Assembly (NCBI RefSeq): GCF_009908285.1
Contig: NZ_JAAARM010000008.1
Coordinates: forward strand, 179,423-243,422
Direction: 5' to 3'
Length of the DNA: 64,000 nucleotides
From: Pseudomonas sp. Fl4BN1
GTDB lineage: Bacteria; Pseudomonadota; Gammaproteobacteria; Pseudomonadales; Pseudomonadaceae
Below are positions 10,776-19,514 of the stretch, in pieces. Numbering within the stretch: position 1 is the first letter of the stretch; every line of letters starts with the position of its first letter. The notes under the pieces are model-generated. The model was not told the origin of the DNA. It saw only the letters and a list, made by a program, of their open reading frames with translations, and searched no databases. Made by a program: the position numbers and the translations under genes.

Positions 10776-13142
10776 ATGCGCTATTTGCTGATGTTGCTGT
10801 TGAGCTTGCCGATGCTGGCTGGCGCCGCCGAGTTTGACGAATTCACTCAACGCCTGCCTTTGGGGCGAGTGATGCAAGTCCTCGAAGATGCGAGTGGTGA
10901 GGCGACGATCGCCGATGTCAGTTCGCGGCCTTTGGCTGAACATTTCAAACCCCACGATAAAGACACACTCAATGCCGGTTATTCACGTTCGGCGTTCTGG
11001 TTGAAAATCGACCTCGATTACCGGCCTGCAAATCCGGCAGCGCAGCGCAGCTGGTTGCTCGAACTGGCCTATCCGCCGCTGGACCACCTGGACCTGTATG
11101 TCCCTGATGACGTAGGTGGTTATCGGCTGGCGGCGCGTACCGGCGATGCATTGCCATTCGACAGTCGGCAGATCCGCCAGAACAACTACCTGTTCAACCT
11201 GAATTTCTCCCCCCATGAACACAAGACCGTCTACCTGCGGCTGGCCAGCGAAGGCTCGATCCAGGCACCGGTGAGTCTCTGGTCCAGTACAGCCTATCTG
11301 GAAGCCCAACCCCTGCGGTTGTACGTGCTGGGGCTGATCTACGGGGTGTTGCTGGGGATGCTGGTGTACAACCTGTTCATCTACCTCAGCGTGCGCGACA
11401 CCAGCTACCTCTACTACATTTTCTATATCGCCTCCTTTGGCCTTTATCAGCTGTCGGTGAATGGCGCGGCAGTGGAGTACTTCTGGCCGAACAGTCCCTG
11501 GTGGGCAAATGCCGCGACGCCATTCTTCATCGGCTCGGCGGGACTGTTTGGCAGTCAATTTGCCCGCAGTTTTTTACAGACTTCCCGTCACAGTCCCTGG
11601 GTTGACCGTGTGTTGCTGGCGCTGATGGTGTTCGGTGCACTGGTCATGGCTCTGTCGTTGATGACCAGCTATGCCCTGGCGTTGCGCCTGGCCACCACCC
11701 TGGCGTTGTTATTCACGGTGGTGATCTACGTGGCCGGTATCGTGACCTGGTGTCGAGGGTTACGGGTGGCGCGTTATTTCATCATTGCCTGGTCGGCCTT
11801 TCTCTTCGGAGGGGTGATCAACACGCTGATGGTGCTGGGTTACCTGCCCAACGTGTTCCTGACTATGTACGCCAGCCAGATCGGCTCGGCGATCGAGGTG
11901 GCGCTGCTGTCTTTGGCCCTGGCCGACCGGATCAACATGATGCGCGAGCAGCAGTCCCAGACTTTGCTGGAGGCGGGGCAAAAGCTCGAAGTGCTGAACC
12001 AGCAATTGGCTCACAGCAACCGCCTCAAGGACGAGTTCCTGGCCACTCTGACCCACGAACTGCGTACACCGATGAATGGTGTCATTGGTTCTCTGGAACT
12101 GATGCAGACCTTGGAACTGGACCCGGAGTTGGAGCAGTACCAGCAGACGGCGGCGGGTTCGGCGCGAGACATGATGCGCATGGTCAACGGCATTCTCACC
12201 TTGACCGAGCTGCAGGCCGGCAAGCTCAGCGCTCAGCGTCAGCCGTTCAGCCTGCGCTCGTTGCTGACCGCGCTGCAGACCCAGTTCGGTGCCAGCGCCG
12301 CTGCCAAGTCCCTGTCCTTTCACATTGACCTGAGCGCCGGGTTGCCCGACCGTTTGCAGGGCGATCGCTGCAAGCTCAGTCACTGCCTGGAGTGCCTGCT
12401 GGATAACGCCATCAAGTTCACCCCTTCCGGTGGAGTGGTGTTGCGGGTGCTGACAAGGTCGGTCTCGGCCGAGCGGGTCAGTCTGACCTTTGAGGTGATC
12501 GACAGTGGGATAGGTTTTGTCAATCTGGATGAGGCGACGCTTTATCAGCGGTTCTTCCAGCTCGATGGTTCCATGACGCGTGAATATGGTGGGTTGGGAA
12601 TCGGTCTGGCGATCTGTCGGCAGTTGGTGGAGTTGCTGGGGGGGCAACTGACCCATGAGTCCACGCCTGGCCAGGGCAGTCGTTTCCGCTTGCAGGTGGA
12701 GTTCGACGCACAGGAACCGATTCCGCGGTTGCCGGGAGCTCTCCAGCGACGCGTACCTCAGGATTGCACGGTGCTCTTGGTGGACGACAACGACATTGAT
12801 CAGTTGGTGGTGCGGGGCATGTTGCTCAAGCTGGGTTATCGGGTGCGCACCGCCGGCAGTTCCACTGATGCGTTGCAACTACTGGGACGTGAGCCTGTCA
12901 GTGCGGTACTGGTCGACGGCGAGATTTCCACGGCTCAACTGGAGGCGTTTCGCCTTCAGGCCCATGCGATGCCCGGTTATGCCCAGTTGCCGATCTTGTT
13001 GGCCTGTATTCCCGGAACGTCAGGGGCCACTGCGGGAGCAGGAGCCGATTATCTCGGCAAACCGGTGAAATTCGAGGTATTGCAGGCGCTGCTGTCGAAA
13101 CGTGTTCTCTATGTCGAGCAGGGCGAAAGCGCCGATATTTAG
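10776..13142 (+). CDS. ladS: LadS-type 7TMR-DISM hybrid sensor histidine kinase
   Basis: A 788-residue inner-membrane hybrid kinase. It has a signal peptide (MRYLLMLLLSLPMLAGAA), a periplasmic 7TMR-DISMED2 domain (about 25-160), seven membrane helices (about 175-385), and HisKA with phospho-His427 (FLATLTHELRTPMNG). HATPase follows (N-box LDNAIKFTPSGG, G2 GGLGIGLAICRQ), then a receiver with acidic pair D670/D671 and acceptor D714. The domain order and position between thiD and an acyl-CoA dehydrogenase match LadS of P. aeruginosa, which feeds phosphate into the GacS/GacA-RsmXYZ switch. The start is chosen at the signal peptide; 35 in-frame codons upstream are possible but lack one. The receiver has Ala/Cys where the switch Thr/Ser is usual. 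Confidence 0.85.
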   Translation: MRYLLMLLLSLPMLAGAAEFDEFTQRLPLGRVMQVLEDASGEATIADVSSRPLAEHFKPHDKDTLNAGYSRSAFWLKIDLDYRPANPAAQRSWLLELAYPPLDHLDLYVPDDVGGYRLAARTGDALPFDSRQIRQNNYLFNLNFSPHEHKTVYLRLASEGSIQAPVSLWSSTAYLEAQPLRLYVLGLIYGVLLGMLVYNLFIYLSVRDTSYLYYIFYIASFGLYQLSVNGAAVEYFWPNSPWWANAATPFFIGSAGLFGSQFARSFLQTSRHSPWVDRVLLALMVFGALVMALSLMTSYALALRLATTLALLFTVVIYVAGIVTWCRGLRVARYFIIAWSAFLFGGVINTLMVLGYLPNVFLTMYASQIGSAIEVALLSLALADRINMMREQQSQTLLEAGQKLEVLNQQLAHSNRLKDEFLATLTHELRTPMNGVIGSLELMQTLELDPELEQYQQTAAGSARDMMRMVNGILTLTELQAGKLSAQRQPFSLRSLLTALQTQFGASAAAKSLSFHIDLSAGLPDRLQGDRCKLSHCLECLLDNAIKFTPSGGVVLRVLTRSVSAERVSLTFEVIDSGIGFVNLDEATLYQRFFQLDGSMTREYGGLGIGLAICRQLVELLGGQLTHESTPGQGSRFRLQVEFDAQEPIPRLPGALQRRVPQDCTVLLVDDNDIDQLVVRGMLLKLGYRVRTAGSSTDALQLLGREPVSAVLVDGEISTAQLEAFRLQAHAMPGYAQLPILLACIPGTSGATAGAGADYLGKPVKFEVLQALLSKRVLYVEQGESADI

Positions 13143-13216
13143 GCGCGTATGCCACTTTGTTCGTTGTGGTGCGGGTGCTTAACTGGGGTCTTGGCACACC
13201 CTGAAGGAGCCCCGCA

Positions 13217-14869
13217 ATGAACCTCCACCAGTTCGCTGAAACCCACGAAGTCACCAATCAGCCGCCTGCGTTGGACGGCGCCAACCTCTACCGAATCGAC
13301 CTGCCGCTGCAACAGTGGATGCGGCGCTTCGATGCCGGCTGGGCCGAATCCCAGGTCGACGCCTATGGCGCACTGGCGGGTGGGCCATTGATGGCTGCGG
13401 GGTTCCTGGCCAATCAAAACAAGCCGGTATTTTCCAGTCATGATCGTTTTGGGCACCGTATCGACCTGGTGGAGTTTCATCCGGCTTATCATCAGTTGAT
13501 GCAGGCGGCCATCGAAGGTGGCCTGACCTCGCTGCCCTGGACCAATCCGCAAGCGGGTGCCCATGTGGCCCGCGCCGCCATGACCTATCTGCACAGCCAG
13601 GCCGAGGCCGGCAGTGGTTGCCCACTGACCATGACCTTCGCCTGCGTGCCAGCGTTGAAACTGCAGCCGGATATTGCCGAACGCTGGTTGCCGAAGATCC
13701 TCGCCACCGAGTACGACCCGCGCAACGTTGGCATGCAGCACAAGGCCGGGCTGACCATCGGCATGGCCATGACCGAGAAGCAGGGGGGCACCGATGTTCG
13801 GGCCAACACCACCCGGGCCTATCCGGTAGGGGCTACTGGGCCGGGGCAGGCGTATGAACTGGTGGGGCACAAATGGTTCTGCTCGGCGCCGATGTGCGAT
13901 GCGTTCCTGACCCTGGCCCAGACCGAAAAGGGCCTGACCTGCTTCCTCCTGCCCCGTCATCGCCCCGATGACACTCGCAACCAGTTCTATATCCAGCGCC
14001 TGAAGAACAAGCTCGGCAACGTATCCAATGCTTCCAGCGAGGTGGAGTTTCGCGGTGCCCTGGCCTGGATGATCGGTGAGGAGGGGCGTGGCGTGCCGAC
14101 GATCATCGAGATGGTGGCCATGACCCGATTCGACTGCATGGTCGGCTCCAGCTCGCTGATGCGCCAGGCTCTCAGCCAGGCCAGCCATCATTGTGCCCAT
14201 CGGCAGGTGGGTGGGCGTCTGCTCAGCGAGCAGCCGCTGATGCAGAACGTGCTGGCCGACCTGGCCCTGGAAAGCGAGGCGGCCTTGGCCCTGAGCATGC
14301 GTATGGGGCGAGCCCTGGATCATCAGGACGATGCCCAGGAAGCGAAGTTCTCCCGGCTGGTGACGGCGGTGGGCAAATACTGGATCTGCAAACGCGCCCC
14401 GGCAATGATCAACGAGGCCGCCGAGTGCATGGGCGGCGCCGGTTATGTTGAAGACAGTATTCTGCCGCGGCTGTACCGCGAGGCACCGGTGAATTCCACT
14501 TGGGAAGGTTCCGGCAATGTGCAGTGCCTGGACGTATTGCGGGCCCTGTCGAAAGAGCCGGGCGTGCTGGATGCCTTGTTTGCCGAACTGGGCGACGGTC
14601 ATGGTGATCTGCGCCTGGCGGCGCATATCGTGGCGTTGAAAGACAGCTTCAAAGACACCGCCGACATTCAGTACCGCGCCCGCCAGTTGACCGAGGACAT
14701 TGCACTGGGCCTGCAGGCCAAGCTGCTGCTGGAGGCTGGCAATGCGCTGGTCAGCGACGCCTTTATCGCCAGTCGCCTGGGTGGCCAGGGCGGACGGGTC
14801 TACGGCACCTTGCCTCGCGGGTTGGATGTTGCCGCTATCGTCGCTCGATCCACCCCCCAAGGCTTCTGA
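13217..14869 (+). CDS. aidB: AidB-like acyl-CoA dehydrogenase family protein
   Basis: A 550-residue flavoprotein of the AidB subgroup of acyl-CoA dehydrogenases, longer than ordinary ACADs (about 380) because of an N-terminal extension and a C-terminal DNA-binding helical domain. Landmarks are GMAMTEKQGGTDVRANTT (FAD/substrate site), the catalytic-region motif NEAAECMGGAGYVEDS and YREAPVNSTWEGSGNVQCLD. In E. coli AidB belongs to the Ada adaptive response and binds DNA. The start has AAGGAG upstream. No Ada gene is in the window, so regulation here is unknown. Confidence 0.9.
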   Translation: MNLHQFAETHEVTNQPPALDGANLYRIDLPLQQWMRRFDAGWAESQVDAYGALAGGPLMAAGFLANQNKPVFSSHDRFGHRIDLVEFHPAYHQLMQAAIEGGLTSLPWTNPQAGAHVARAAMTYLHSQAEAGSGCPLTMTFACVPALKLQPDIAERWLPKILATEYDPRNVGMQHKAGLTIGMAMTEKQGGTDVRANTTRAYPVGATGPGQAYELVGHKWFCSAPMCDAFLTLAQTEKGLTCFLLPRHRPDDTRNQFYIQRLKNKLGNVSNASSEVEFRGALAWMIGEEGRGVPTIIEMVAMTRFDCMVGSSSLMRQALSQASHHCAHRQVGGRLLSEQPLMQNVLADLALESEAALALSMRMGRALDHQDDAQEAKFSRLVTAVGKYWICKRAPAMINEAAECMGGAGYVEDSILPRLYREAPVNSTWEGSGNVQCLDVLRALSKEPGVLDALFAELGDGHGDLRLAAHIVALKDSFKDTADIQYRARQLTEDIALGLQAKLLLEAGNALVSDAFIASRLGGQGGRVYGTLPRGLDVAAIVARSTPQGF

Positions 14870-14942
14870 TCCTTGATGAATCCGCTGTTCCCGTGGGACG
14901 GCGTTGCAGGCAAGATGAACGTCTGCAAGATCAGAACACAGG

Positions 14943-16415
14943 ATGCTTATCGTGACCGAAGCTTTTATTGTCGTTCAAACCGCCGAGCAAGCCGTGGACC
15001 GGCTTGCTGCTTTGCATGAGCGGGCCACCACGGCGCTGAGTCAGGCACTCAAGCGTTATCTCAAGGATCGGGTCGAGCCGGATGCCGAGCAGCGAGCGCT
15101 GTTCCGCTACCCCGAACTGCGTTTGACTTATCAATGCCACGGTGAAGTCCCGCAGACCACCCGGGCTTACGCCAAGGTCCAGTTGCCGGGCACCTACAGC
15201 GTTACCGTCACGCATCCCGCGGCTTTTCGTAACTACCTGCTGGAGCAACTGGTTCCCCTGATGCACGACTTCACTGTAACGGTGGAGGTGGGCGTGAGTG
15301 AACAGAACATCCCTTATCCCTATATTGTCGAGCAGGGCGACGAGCTGGCAGGTTCCGGCGTGACCGCCGCCGCCCTGGCCCGGGTATTCCCGAGCACTGA
15401 CCTGTCGGCTGCCACCGACGGCATTGCCGACGGCCTCTACGATTGGGAAAATACTCACCCGCTGCCGTTGGCTCTGTTCGATGCTGCACGAGTGGATTTC
15501 TCCCTGCGCCGGCTGGTGCACTACACCGGTAGCGACTGGCGCCACGTGCAGCCGTGGATCCTGCTGACCAACTATCACCGCTACGTTGACCAGTTCATCG
15601 TCCATGGCCTGGAGCAACTACGCAGCGATCCGCGTTTCGTGCGCATGGTCCTGCCCGGCAACGTGATCATTGAAAAGAGCATGGATCACGGTGAAGCCTC
15701 GGCGATTGCCGCTGGTGTGGTCTGGCACCGCTACCAGATGCCGGCCTATCACCTGCAGGCCAGCGATGGCCATGGCGTAACCTTGGTGAACATCGGCGTC
15801 GGCCCGTCCAATGCTAAGAACATCACCGATCACCTGGCGGTGTTGCGTCCCCACTGCTGGCTGATGATCGGCCACTGTGGTGGTCTGCGGCAATCACAGA
15901 CTATCGGCGACTACGTACTGGCCCACGCCTACATGCGTCGTGATGGCATTCTCGATCGCGTGGTGCCGCCGAACATTCCGATCCCGGCGTTGGCCGAAGT
16001 CCAGCTTGCGTTGCAGCAGGCGGCGGCCAACGTGACCGGAGAAAAAGGCGAGCAACTGAAGAAGCGTCTGCGCACCGGTACGGTCCTGACCTACGACGAT
16101 CGTAACTGGGAGTTGCGCTGGGCCGAGGAGCGTCCGCTGATCAACCTGTCGCGGGCTGTGGCGGTGGACATGGAAAGTGGCACCGTCGCTGCCCAGGGTT
16201 ATCGCCTGCGAGTACCCTATGGCACCTTGCTGTGCGTTTCGGACAAGCCCCTGCACAGTGAAATCAAGTTGCCGGGCGCCGCCAATGCCTTCTATGAGCG
16301 GGCCGTCAGCCAGCACTTGAAGATCGGCATCGAGGCGGTGGACCTGATGCGCAGCGAACTCAACTCCCTGCACTCGCGCAAATTGCGCAGCTTCGACGAA
16401 CCACCTTTCCGCTAA
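14943..16415 (+). CDS. amn: AMP nucleosidase
   Basis: It hydrolyses AMP to adenine and ribose-5-phosphate and helps control adenylate pools. The 490 residues include the N-terminal regulatory domain (about 1-180) and the nucleoside-phosphorylase-like catalytic domain from about 270 (VNIGVGPSNAKNITDHLAVL, VAVDMESGTVAAQGYR, with the purine-binding ME). GTG at 14952 is an alternative start with AGGA better placed. It is a stand-alone gene in conserved Pseudomonas order. Confidence 0.96.
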   Translation: MLIVTEAFIVVQTAEQAVDRLAALHERATTALSQALKRYLKDRVEPDAEQRALFRYPELRLTYQCHGEVPQTTRAYAKVQLPGTYSVTVTHPAAFRNYLLEQLVPLMHDFTVTVEVGVSEQNIPYPYIVEQGDELAGSGVTAAALARVFPSTDLSAATDGIADGLYDWENTHPLPLALFDAARVDFSLRRLVHYTGSDWRHVQPWILLTNYHRYVDQFIVHGLEQLRSDPRFVRMVLPGNVIIEKSMDHGEASAIAAGVVWHRYQMPAYHLQASDGHGVTLVNIGVGPSNAKNITDHLAVLRPHCWLMIGHCGGLRQSQTIGDYVLAHAYMRRDGILDRVVPPNIPIPALAEVQLALQQAAANVTGEKGEQLKKRLRTGTVLTYDDRNWELRWAEERPLINLSRAVAVDMESGTVAAQGYRLRVPYGTLLCVSDKPLHSEIKLPGAANAFYERAVSQHLKIGIEAVDLMRSELNSLHSRKLRSFDEPPFR

Positions 16416-16475
16416 GCGTTTAATCCATGGTCATTTGGCGATCAGGCCACTAGCATTGTCGGTCCTGATCGCTGA

Positions 16476-17129
16476 ATGTTCCTGGCTCCCATGTCCCGTC
16501 CGTCCCATCCCGCTTCCCGTCGTCCCGGCGCGAAGCCGTTTTCCGCATCTCCCTCCAAGCGCGTGGCCAAGGCGCCACCGGCGGAGCCGAAGCTGATCCT
16601 GTTCAACAAACCCTTCGATGTGCTGACTCAGTTCAGTGATGGCGAAGGCCGGGCGACGCTCAAGGACTTCATTGCGATCCCCGGCGTCTACCCGGCCGGT
16701 CGCCTGGACCGCGACAGCGAAGGGCTGCTGTTGTTAACCAATGATGGGCAGTTGCAGGCGCGCATCGCCGATCCCAAGCACAAGCTGGCCAAAACTTACT
16801 GGGTGCAAGTCGAAGGTGAACCCAGCGCTGAGCAGTTGCAGCGTTTGCGTGAGGGGGTGGAGCTGAATGACGGCATGACCTTGCCGGCTCAGGCTCGGCA
16901 GCTTGATGAGCCTGAACTGTGGCCACGCAACCCGCCGGTGCGATTTCGCAAGAGCGTACCCACCAGTTGGCTGGAGTTGGTGATTCGCGAGGGACGCAAT
17001 CGGCAGGTGCGGCGCATGACGGCGGCGGTGGGCTTGCCGACCCTGCGACTGGTGCGGGTCAGGATCGGCGACTGGACCCTGGACGGTCTGGATCAGGGCC
17101 AGTGGAAGGAAGTTCCGGCGCGTTTATAG
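16476..17129 (+). CDS. rluE: 23S rRNA pseudouridine(2457) synthase
   Basis: An RsuA/RluE-type pseudouridine synthase. The catalytic Asp lies in [40 protein letters not shown] is the C-terminal family motif. A basic, Ala/Pro-rich N-terminal tail of about 40 residues precedes [11 protein letters not shown]; there is no S4 domain, which fits RluE better than RsuA. An in-frame ATG at 16491 (MSRPSHPAS) is an equally plausible start. Confidence 0.88.
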   Translation: MFLAPMSRPSHPASRRPGAKPFSASPSKRVAKAPPAEPKLILFNKPFDVLTQFSDGEGRATLKDFIAIPGVYPAGRLDRDSEGLLLLTNDGQLQARIADPKHKLAKTYWVQVEGEPSAEQLQRLREGVELNDGMTLPAQARQLDEPELWPRNPPVRFRKSVPTSWLELVIREGRNRQVRRMTAAVGLPTLRLVRVRIGDWTLDGLDQGQWKEVPARL

Positions 17130-17333
17130 GGCGCCGGATTCGATCAGGCCAATCACCACGCTCTTGATGATGAAGGCGGCCACGCCCAGGCCCAGCACGA
17201 AGAACAGGATGAACGAGCCGAAACGCCCAGCCTTGGACTTCTTGGCCAAGTCCCAGACGATGAAGCCCATGAACAGGATCAGGATGCTGACCAGGCCGGT
17301 CATCATCCACTCTTCGAGTACTGCTGGGTCCAT
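17124..17333 (-). CDS. DUF2788 small membrane protein
   Basis: A 69-residue protein with two predicted membrane helices (about residues 12-30 and 38-65) separated by the basic loop AKKSKAGR, the pattern of DUF2788. It overlaps the 3' end of rluE by 6 bp on the opposite strand. Its function is unknown. Confidence 0.85.
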   Translation of the reverse strand: MDPAVLEEWMMTGLVSILILFMGFIVWDLAKKSKAGRFGSFILFFVLGLGVAAFIIKSVVIGLIESGAL

Positions 17334-17490
17334 CGTTCATCTCCAGTGCAGGCAGGGTAAAAAATGCCGGGCGAGTATACGCCAAGCGACCCTTGCCAAG
17401 CATTGATCTGCGTGCGTTACGTCGCCACAGCCCAAGGAACTGGCTGGTCAGTGAAAGTACCCTGATGAGCAACACAGAGCTTGTGCGTCT

Positions 17491-17514
17491 CTTCGCCGGC
17501 AAGCCGGCTCCTAC
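17491..17514. repeat. REP element
   Basis: TCTTCGCCGGCAAGCCGGCT followed by CCTAC is a full match to the Pseudomonas REP core with the internal palindrome GCCGGCaaGCCGGC. It sits just past the 3' end of the Lrp-type regulator. Confidence 0.8.
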
Positions 17515-17526
17515 AAGAGAGGGGAT

Positions 17527-18006
17527 TCAGTTACGCAGGTGGGTCAGTGGCAGTTCGGTGCTATTGAGCACCTGATTGAGCACGAAGCTCGAGCGTACGC
17601 TGGTCACGCCGTCGATACGGGTCAGATGGCCGAGCAGGAGCTTCTGGTAGTGGTCCATGTCCGGTACCACAACCTTGAGCTGGTAGTCGGCATCGACCCC
17701 GGTTACCAGGCTGCATTCCAGCACTTGGGGCAGGTTGCGGATCGCCGCTTCGAAGTTCTCGAAACGCTCCGGCGTGTGTCGGTCCATGCCGATCAGCACG
17801 TAGGCGGTCAGGCTCAGGCCGAGCATTTTGCGGTCCAGCAAGGCGACCTGGCGGGAAATGTAACCATCGTCCTCCAGTTGCTTGACCCGACGTGAACACG
17901 GCGACGGGGACAGGCCGATACGTTCGGCCAGCTCCTGGTTGGAGATGCGGGCGTCGCGTTGCAGTTCCGCCAAAATACTCAGGTCATAGCGGTCGAGTTT
18001 GCTCAT
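17527..18006 (-). CDS. Lrp/AsnC family transcriptional regulator
   Basis: A 159-residue feast/famine regulator with an N-terminal winged helix (LDRYDLSILAELQRDARIS, recognition helix around SPSPCSRRVKQLEDDGYI) and a C-terminal RAM ligand-binding domain (about 70-150; GVDADYQLKVVVPD). The effector is probably an amino acid, not identifiable from sequence. The ATG at 18006 is preceded by a possible TTG at 18009. An ATTGCG...CGCAAT inverted repeat lies upstream at about 18058-18096 and could be its operator. Confidence 0.92.
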   Translation of the reverse strand: MSKLDRYDLSILAELQRDARISNQELAERIGLSPSPCSRRVKQLEDDGYISRQVALLDRKMLGLSLTAYVLIGMDRHTPERFENFEAAIRNLPQVLECSLVTGVDADYQLKVVVPDMDHYQKLLLGHLTRIDGVTSVRSSFVLNQVLNSTELPLTHLRN

Positions 18007-18099
18007 CAATCAGGCCTTTGTCATAACTATTGCGGTTAATTATCTATCTTGAGTTAAAAATTGCGCAAGAGGTGTTTTTGCAAGCAATCTTCGCAATCC

Positions 18100-18319
18100 T
18101 CTGTCGCCGCCCCAGGCCTATTCTTATCACCAGAATCACTGCCCGGACATAGAGTCCACTGCGGCCCGCCGAATCAGGCCTGCCGCGGCCGCCAACCCCA
18201 CAGGGTTGAGCCGGCCCCCGGGCTACACACTGTCCAGAAGACGGAGTGAGGTGAGCCGGCGTCAAAAGCGTCGAGCACGGACAAAATCTCAAAGGGTGGC
18301 CGACGGGCCGCCCTTTTTT
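18100..18319 (+). ncRNA. Candidate small RNA (unnamed)
   Basis: There is no ORF on the plus strand between the divergent Lrp-type gene and 18420, yet a strong plus-strand terminator ends at 18319. The interval is very GC-rich and folds locally: GGAC-ATAGA-GTCC near 18144, CAACCC-CACA-GGGTTG near 18196, and the terminal hairpin. CACGGACA near the 3' end resembles a CsrA/RsmA-type GGA site. The 5' end is a guess; no known family was recognised. Confidence 0.4.
18291..18319 (+). terminator. Intrinsic terminator without an upstream ORF
   Basis: Stem AAAGGGTGGCC / GGCCGCCCTTT (one G-U pair) with a GACG loop is followed by TTTTTT. It is oriented to end a plus-strand transcript starting in the intergenic region. 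Confidence 0.8.
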
Positions 18320-18419
18320 ATTGCCTGCGAAATAAGTCTCGTGACTGATAATCTCTAGCAGAACCGCCCCGGGCTTTTTCAGTCTTATGTACAGGCCCCA
18401 ATCCGTAGTGAGGAATAGC

Positions 18420-19514
18420 ATGAAGTCGCGCATCTGGCGTTTGGCAGGTGTTGGTTTGTTGTGCGTAAGCGTCACGGCCCAAGCGCTTGCCGAGGATCGG
18501 GACGAGAGACGACCTCCCCAGCAGGGAGCGCCTTCCGACGGGCAGCGAGAGCATCCCTCCGAGGGACGGGGAGAGCACAATCAGGGCCATCCAGCGAATG
18601 TCCCCAATCGTCCGCAACCCGCCCCTGCACCTGCACCTGCACCTGCACCGCCGCGTCCGCAGAATGAAATCATTCGTGGCGAGAACAGCCGTCAGTTCGA
18701 ACACAATGGGCAGAATCCGGGAGGGCAATGGCAGAATCGCCCCCAGCACGATGCCAATCAGCAGAGCCGACCGGCACCGCAGCAACAGCCGCAACCTTCG
18801 CCAAGCCTGCCGATCCAGGGCCGGCCCGACACCGTGCGCCAGACTCAGGAGCCCCAGCGTGGCTACTATCAGGACATTCCTCGGCGCAACGACTACAACC
18901 AGCATTGGCAGGCCGGTGGTCCTGGTTCACGCCCAGACGACCATCGTTGGCCCGGTCGGCCTGACGGCCATGGCAATGGCTGGGGCCCGGGCCCGCAGTA
19001 CCGTCCGGGTTATGTGATCGATCGTTTCCCCGAGCGTAACTACCGTGTTCCCTATCGTGGCCAGGATTACTTCTTCTCCGGTGGCTACTGGTATCGCCCA
19101 CAAGGCACACGCTATGTGGTGGTGCATCCACCCTATGGGATTCGAGTCGGTTACCTGCCCGATTACGCACGGGAAATCTGGATCGGTAGCGCGCTGTTCT
19201 TCCTCGCTGCTGGGGCCTACTACACCTATGAGGCCGATACCCAGCAGTACTTGGTGGTGCAGCCACCGCAGGGGATGCCGGCACCGGACCAGCAGCAGAG
19301 CGGTAATGGCTACGATGTGCTGGCCTATCCGGTCAATGGTCAGTCGCCGCAGCAGATCGATCAGGATCGTTACGACTGTTATCGCTGGGCCGTACAGCAG
19401 AGTGGCTTCGATCCGGCCAACGTGTCCTACCAGCCGGCCCCCGAAGTGGTCCAGGCCTATCGTCAGGCTCAGGGCAACTGTCTGAGCTCGCGGGGCTATC
19501 AGGTGACTTACTGA
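18420..19514 (+). CDS. Exported DUF6515-like proline/glutamine-rich protein
   Basis: A 364-residue exported protein. The signal peptide is at residues 1-about 25 (RLAGVGLLCVSVTAQALA), followed by a disordered Pro/Gln/Arg-rich region (about 25-200, including a PAPAPAPAPAP stretch). The C-terminal globular part from about 200 has YRVPYRGQDYFFSGGYWYRP and two short blocks ending DCYRWAVQQSGFDP, typical of the family. The role is unknown; an envelope location is likely. AGGA stands 6 nt before the ATG. Its end overlaps fieF by 7 bp. Confidence 0.8.
   Translation: MKSRIWRLAGVGLLCVSVTAQALAEDRDERRPPQQGAPSDGQREHPSEGRGEHNQGHPANVPNRPQPAPAPAPAPAPPRPQNEIIRGENSRQFEHNGQNPGGQWQNRPQHDANQQSRPAPQQQPQPSPSLPIQGRPDTVRQTQEPQRGYYQDIPRRNDYNQHWQAGGPGSRPDDHRWPGRPDGHGNGWGPGPQYRPGYVIDRFPERNYRVPYRGQDYFFSGGYWYRPQGTRYVVVHPPYGIRVGYLPDYAREIWIGSALFFLAAGAYYTYEADTQQYLVVQPPQGMPAPDQQQSGNGYDVLAYPVNGQSPQQIDQDRYDCYRWAVQQSGFDPANVSYQPAPEVVQAYRQAQGNCLSSRGYQVTY
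18624..18647 (+). repeat. CCTGCA hexanucleotide microsatellite
   Basis: Four perfect copies of CCTGCA lie in the DUF6515-like gene, encoding (PA)n. Because the unit is 6 bp, copy-number change would alter protein length without a frameshift. Confidence 0.9.

Noticed and set aside
13139..14860. 573-codon ORF antisense to aidB
   Set aside because: GC-rich shadow frame; the plus-strand AidB protein is full length and conserved.
18100..18319. Known RNAs (RsmX/Y/Z, 6S, SRP, RNase P) for the candidate sRNA
   Set aside because: Their hallmark sequences are absent; left unnamed.
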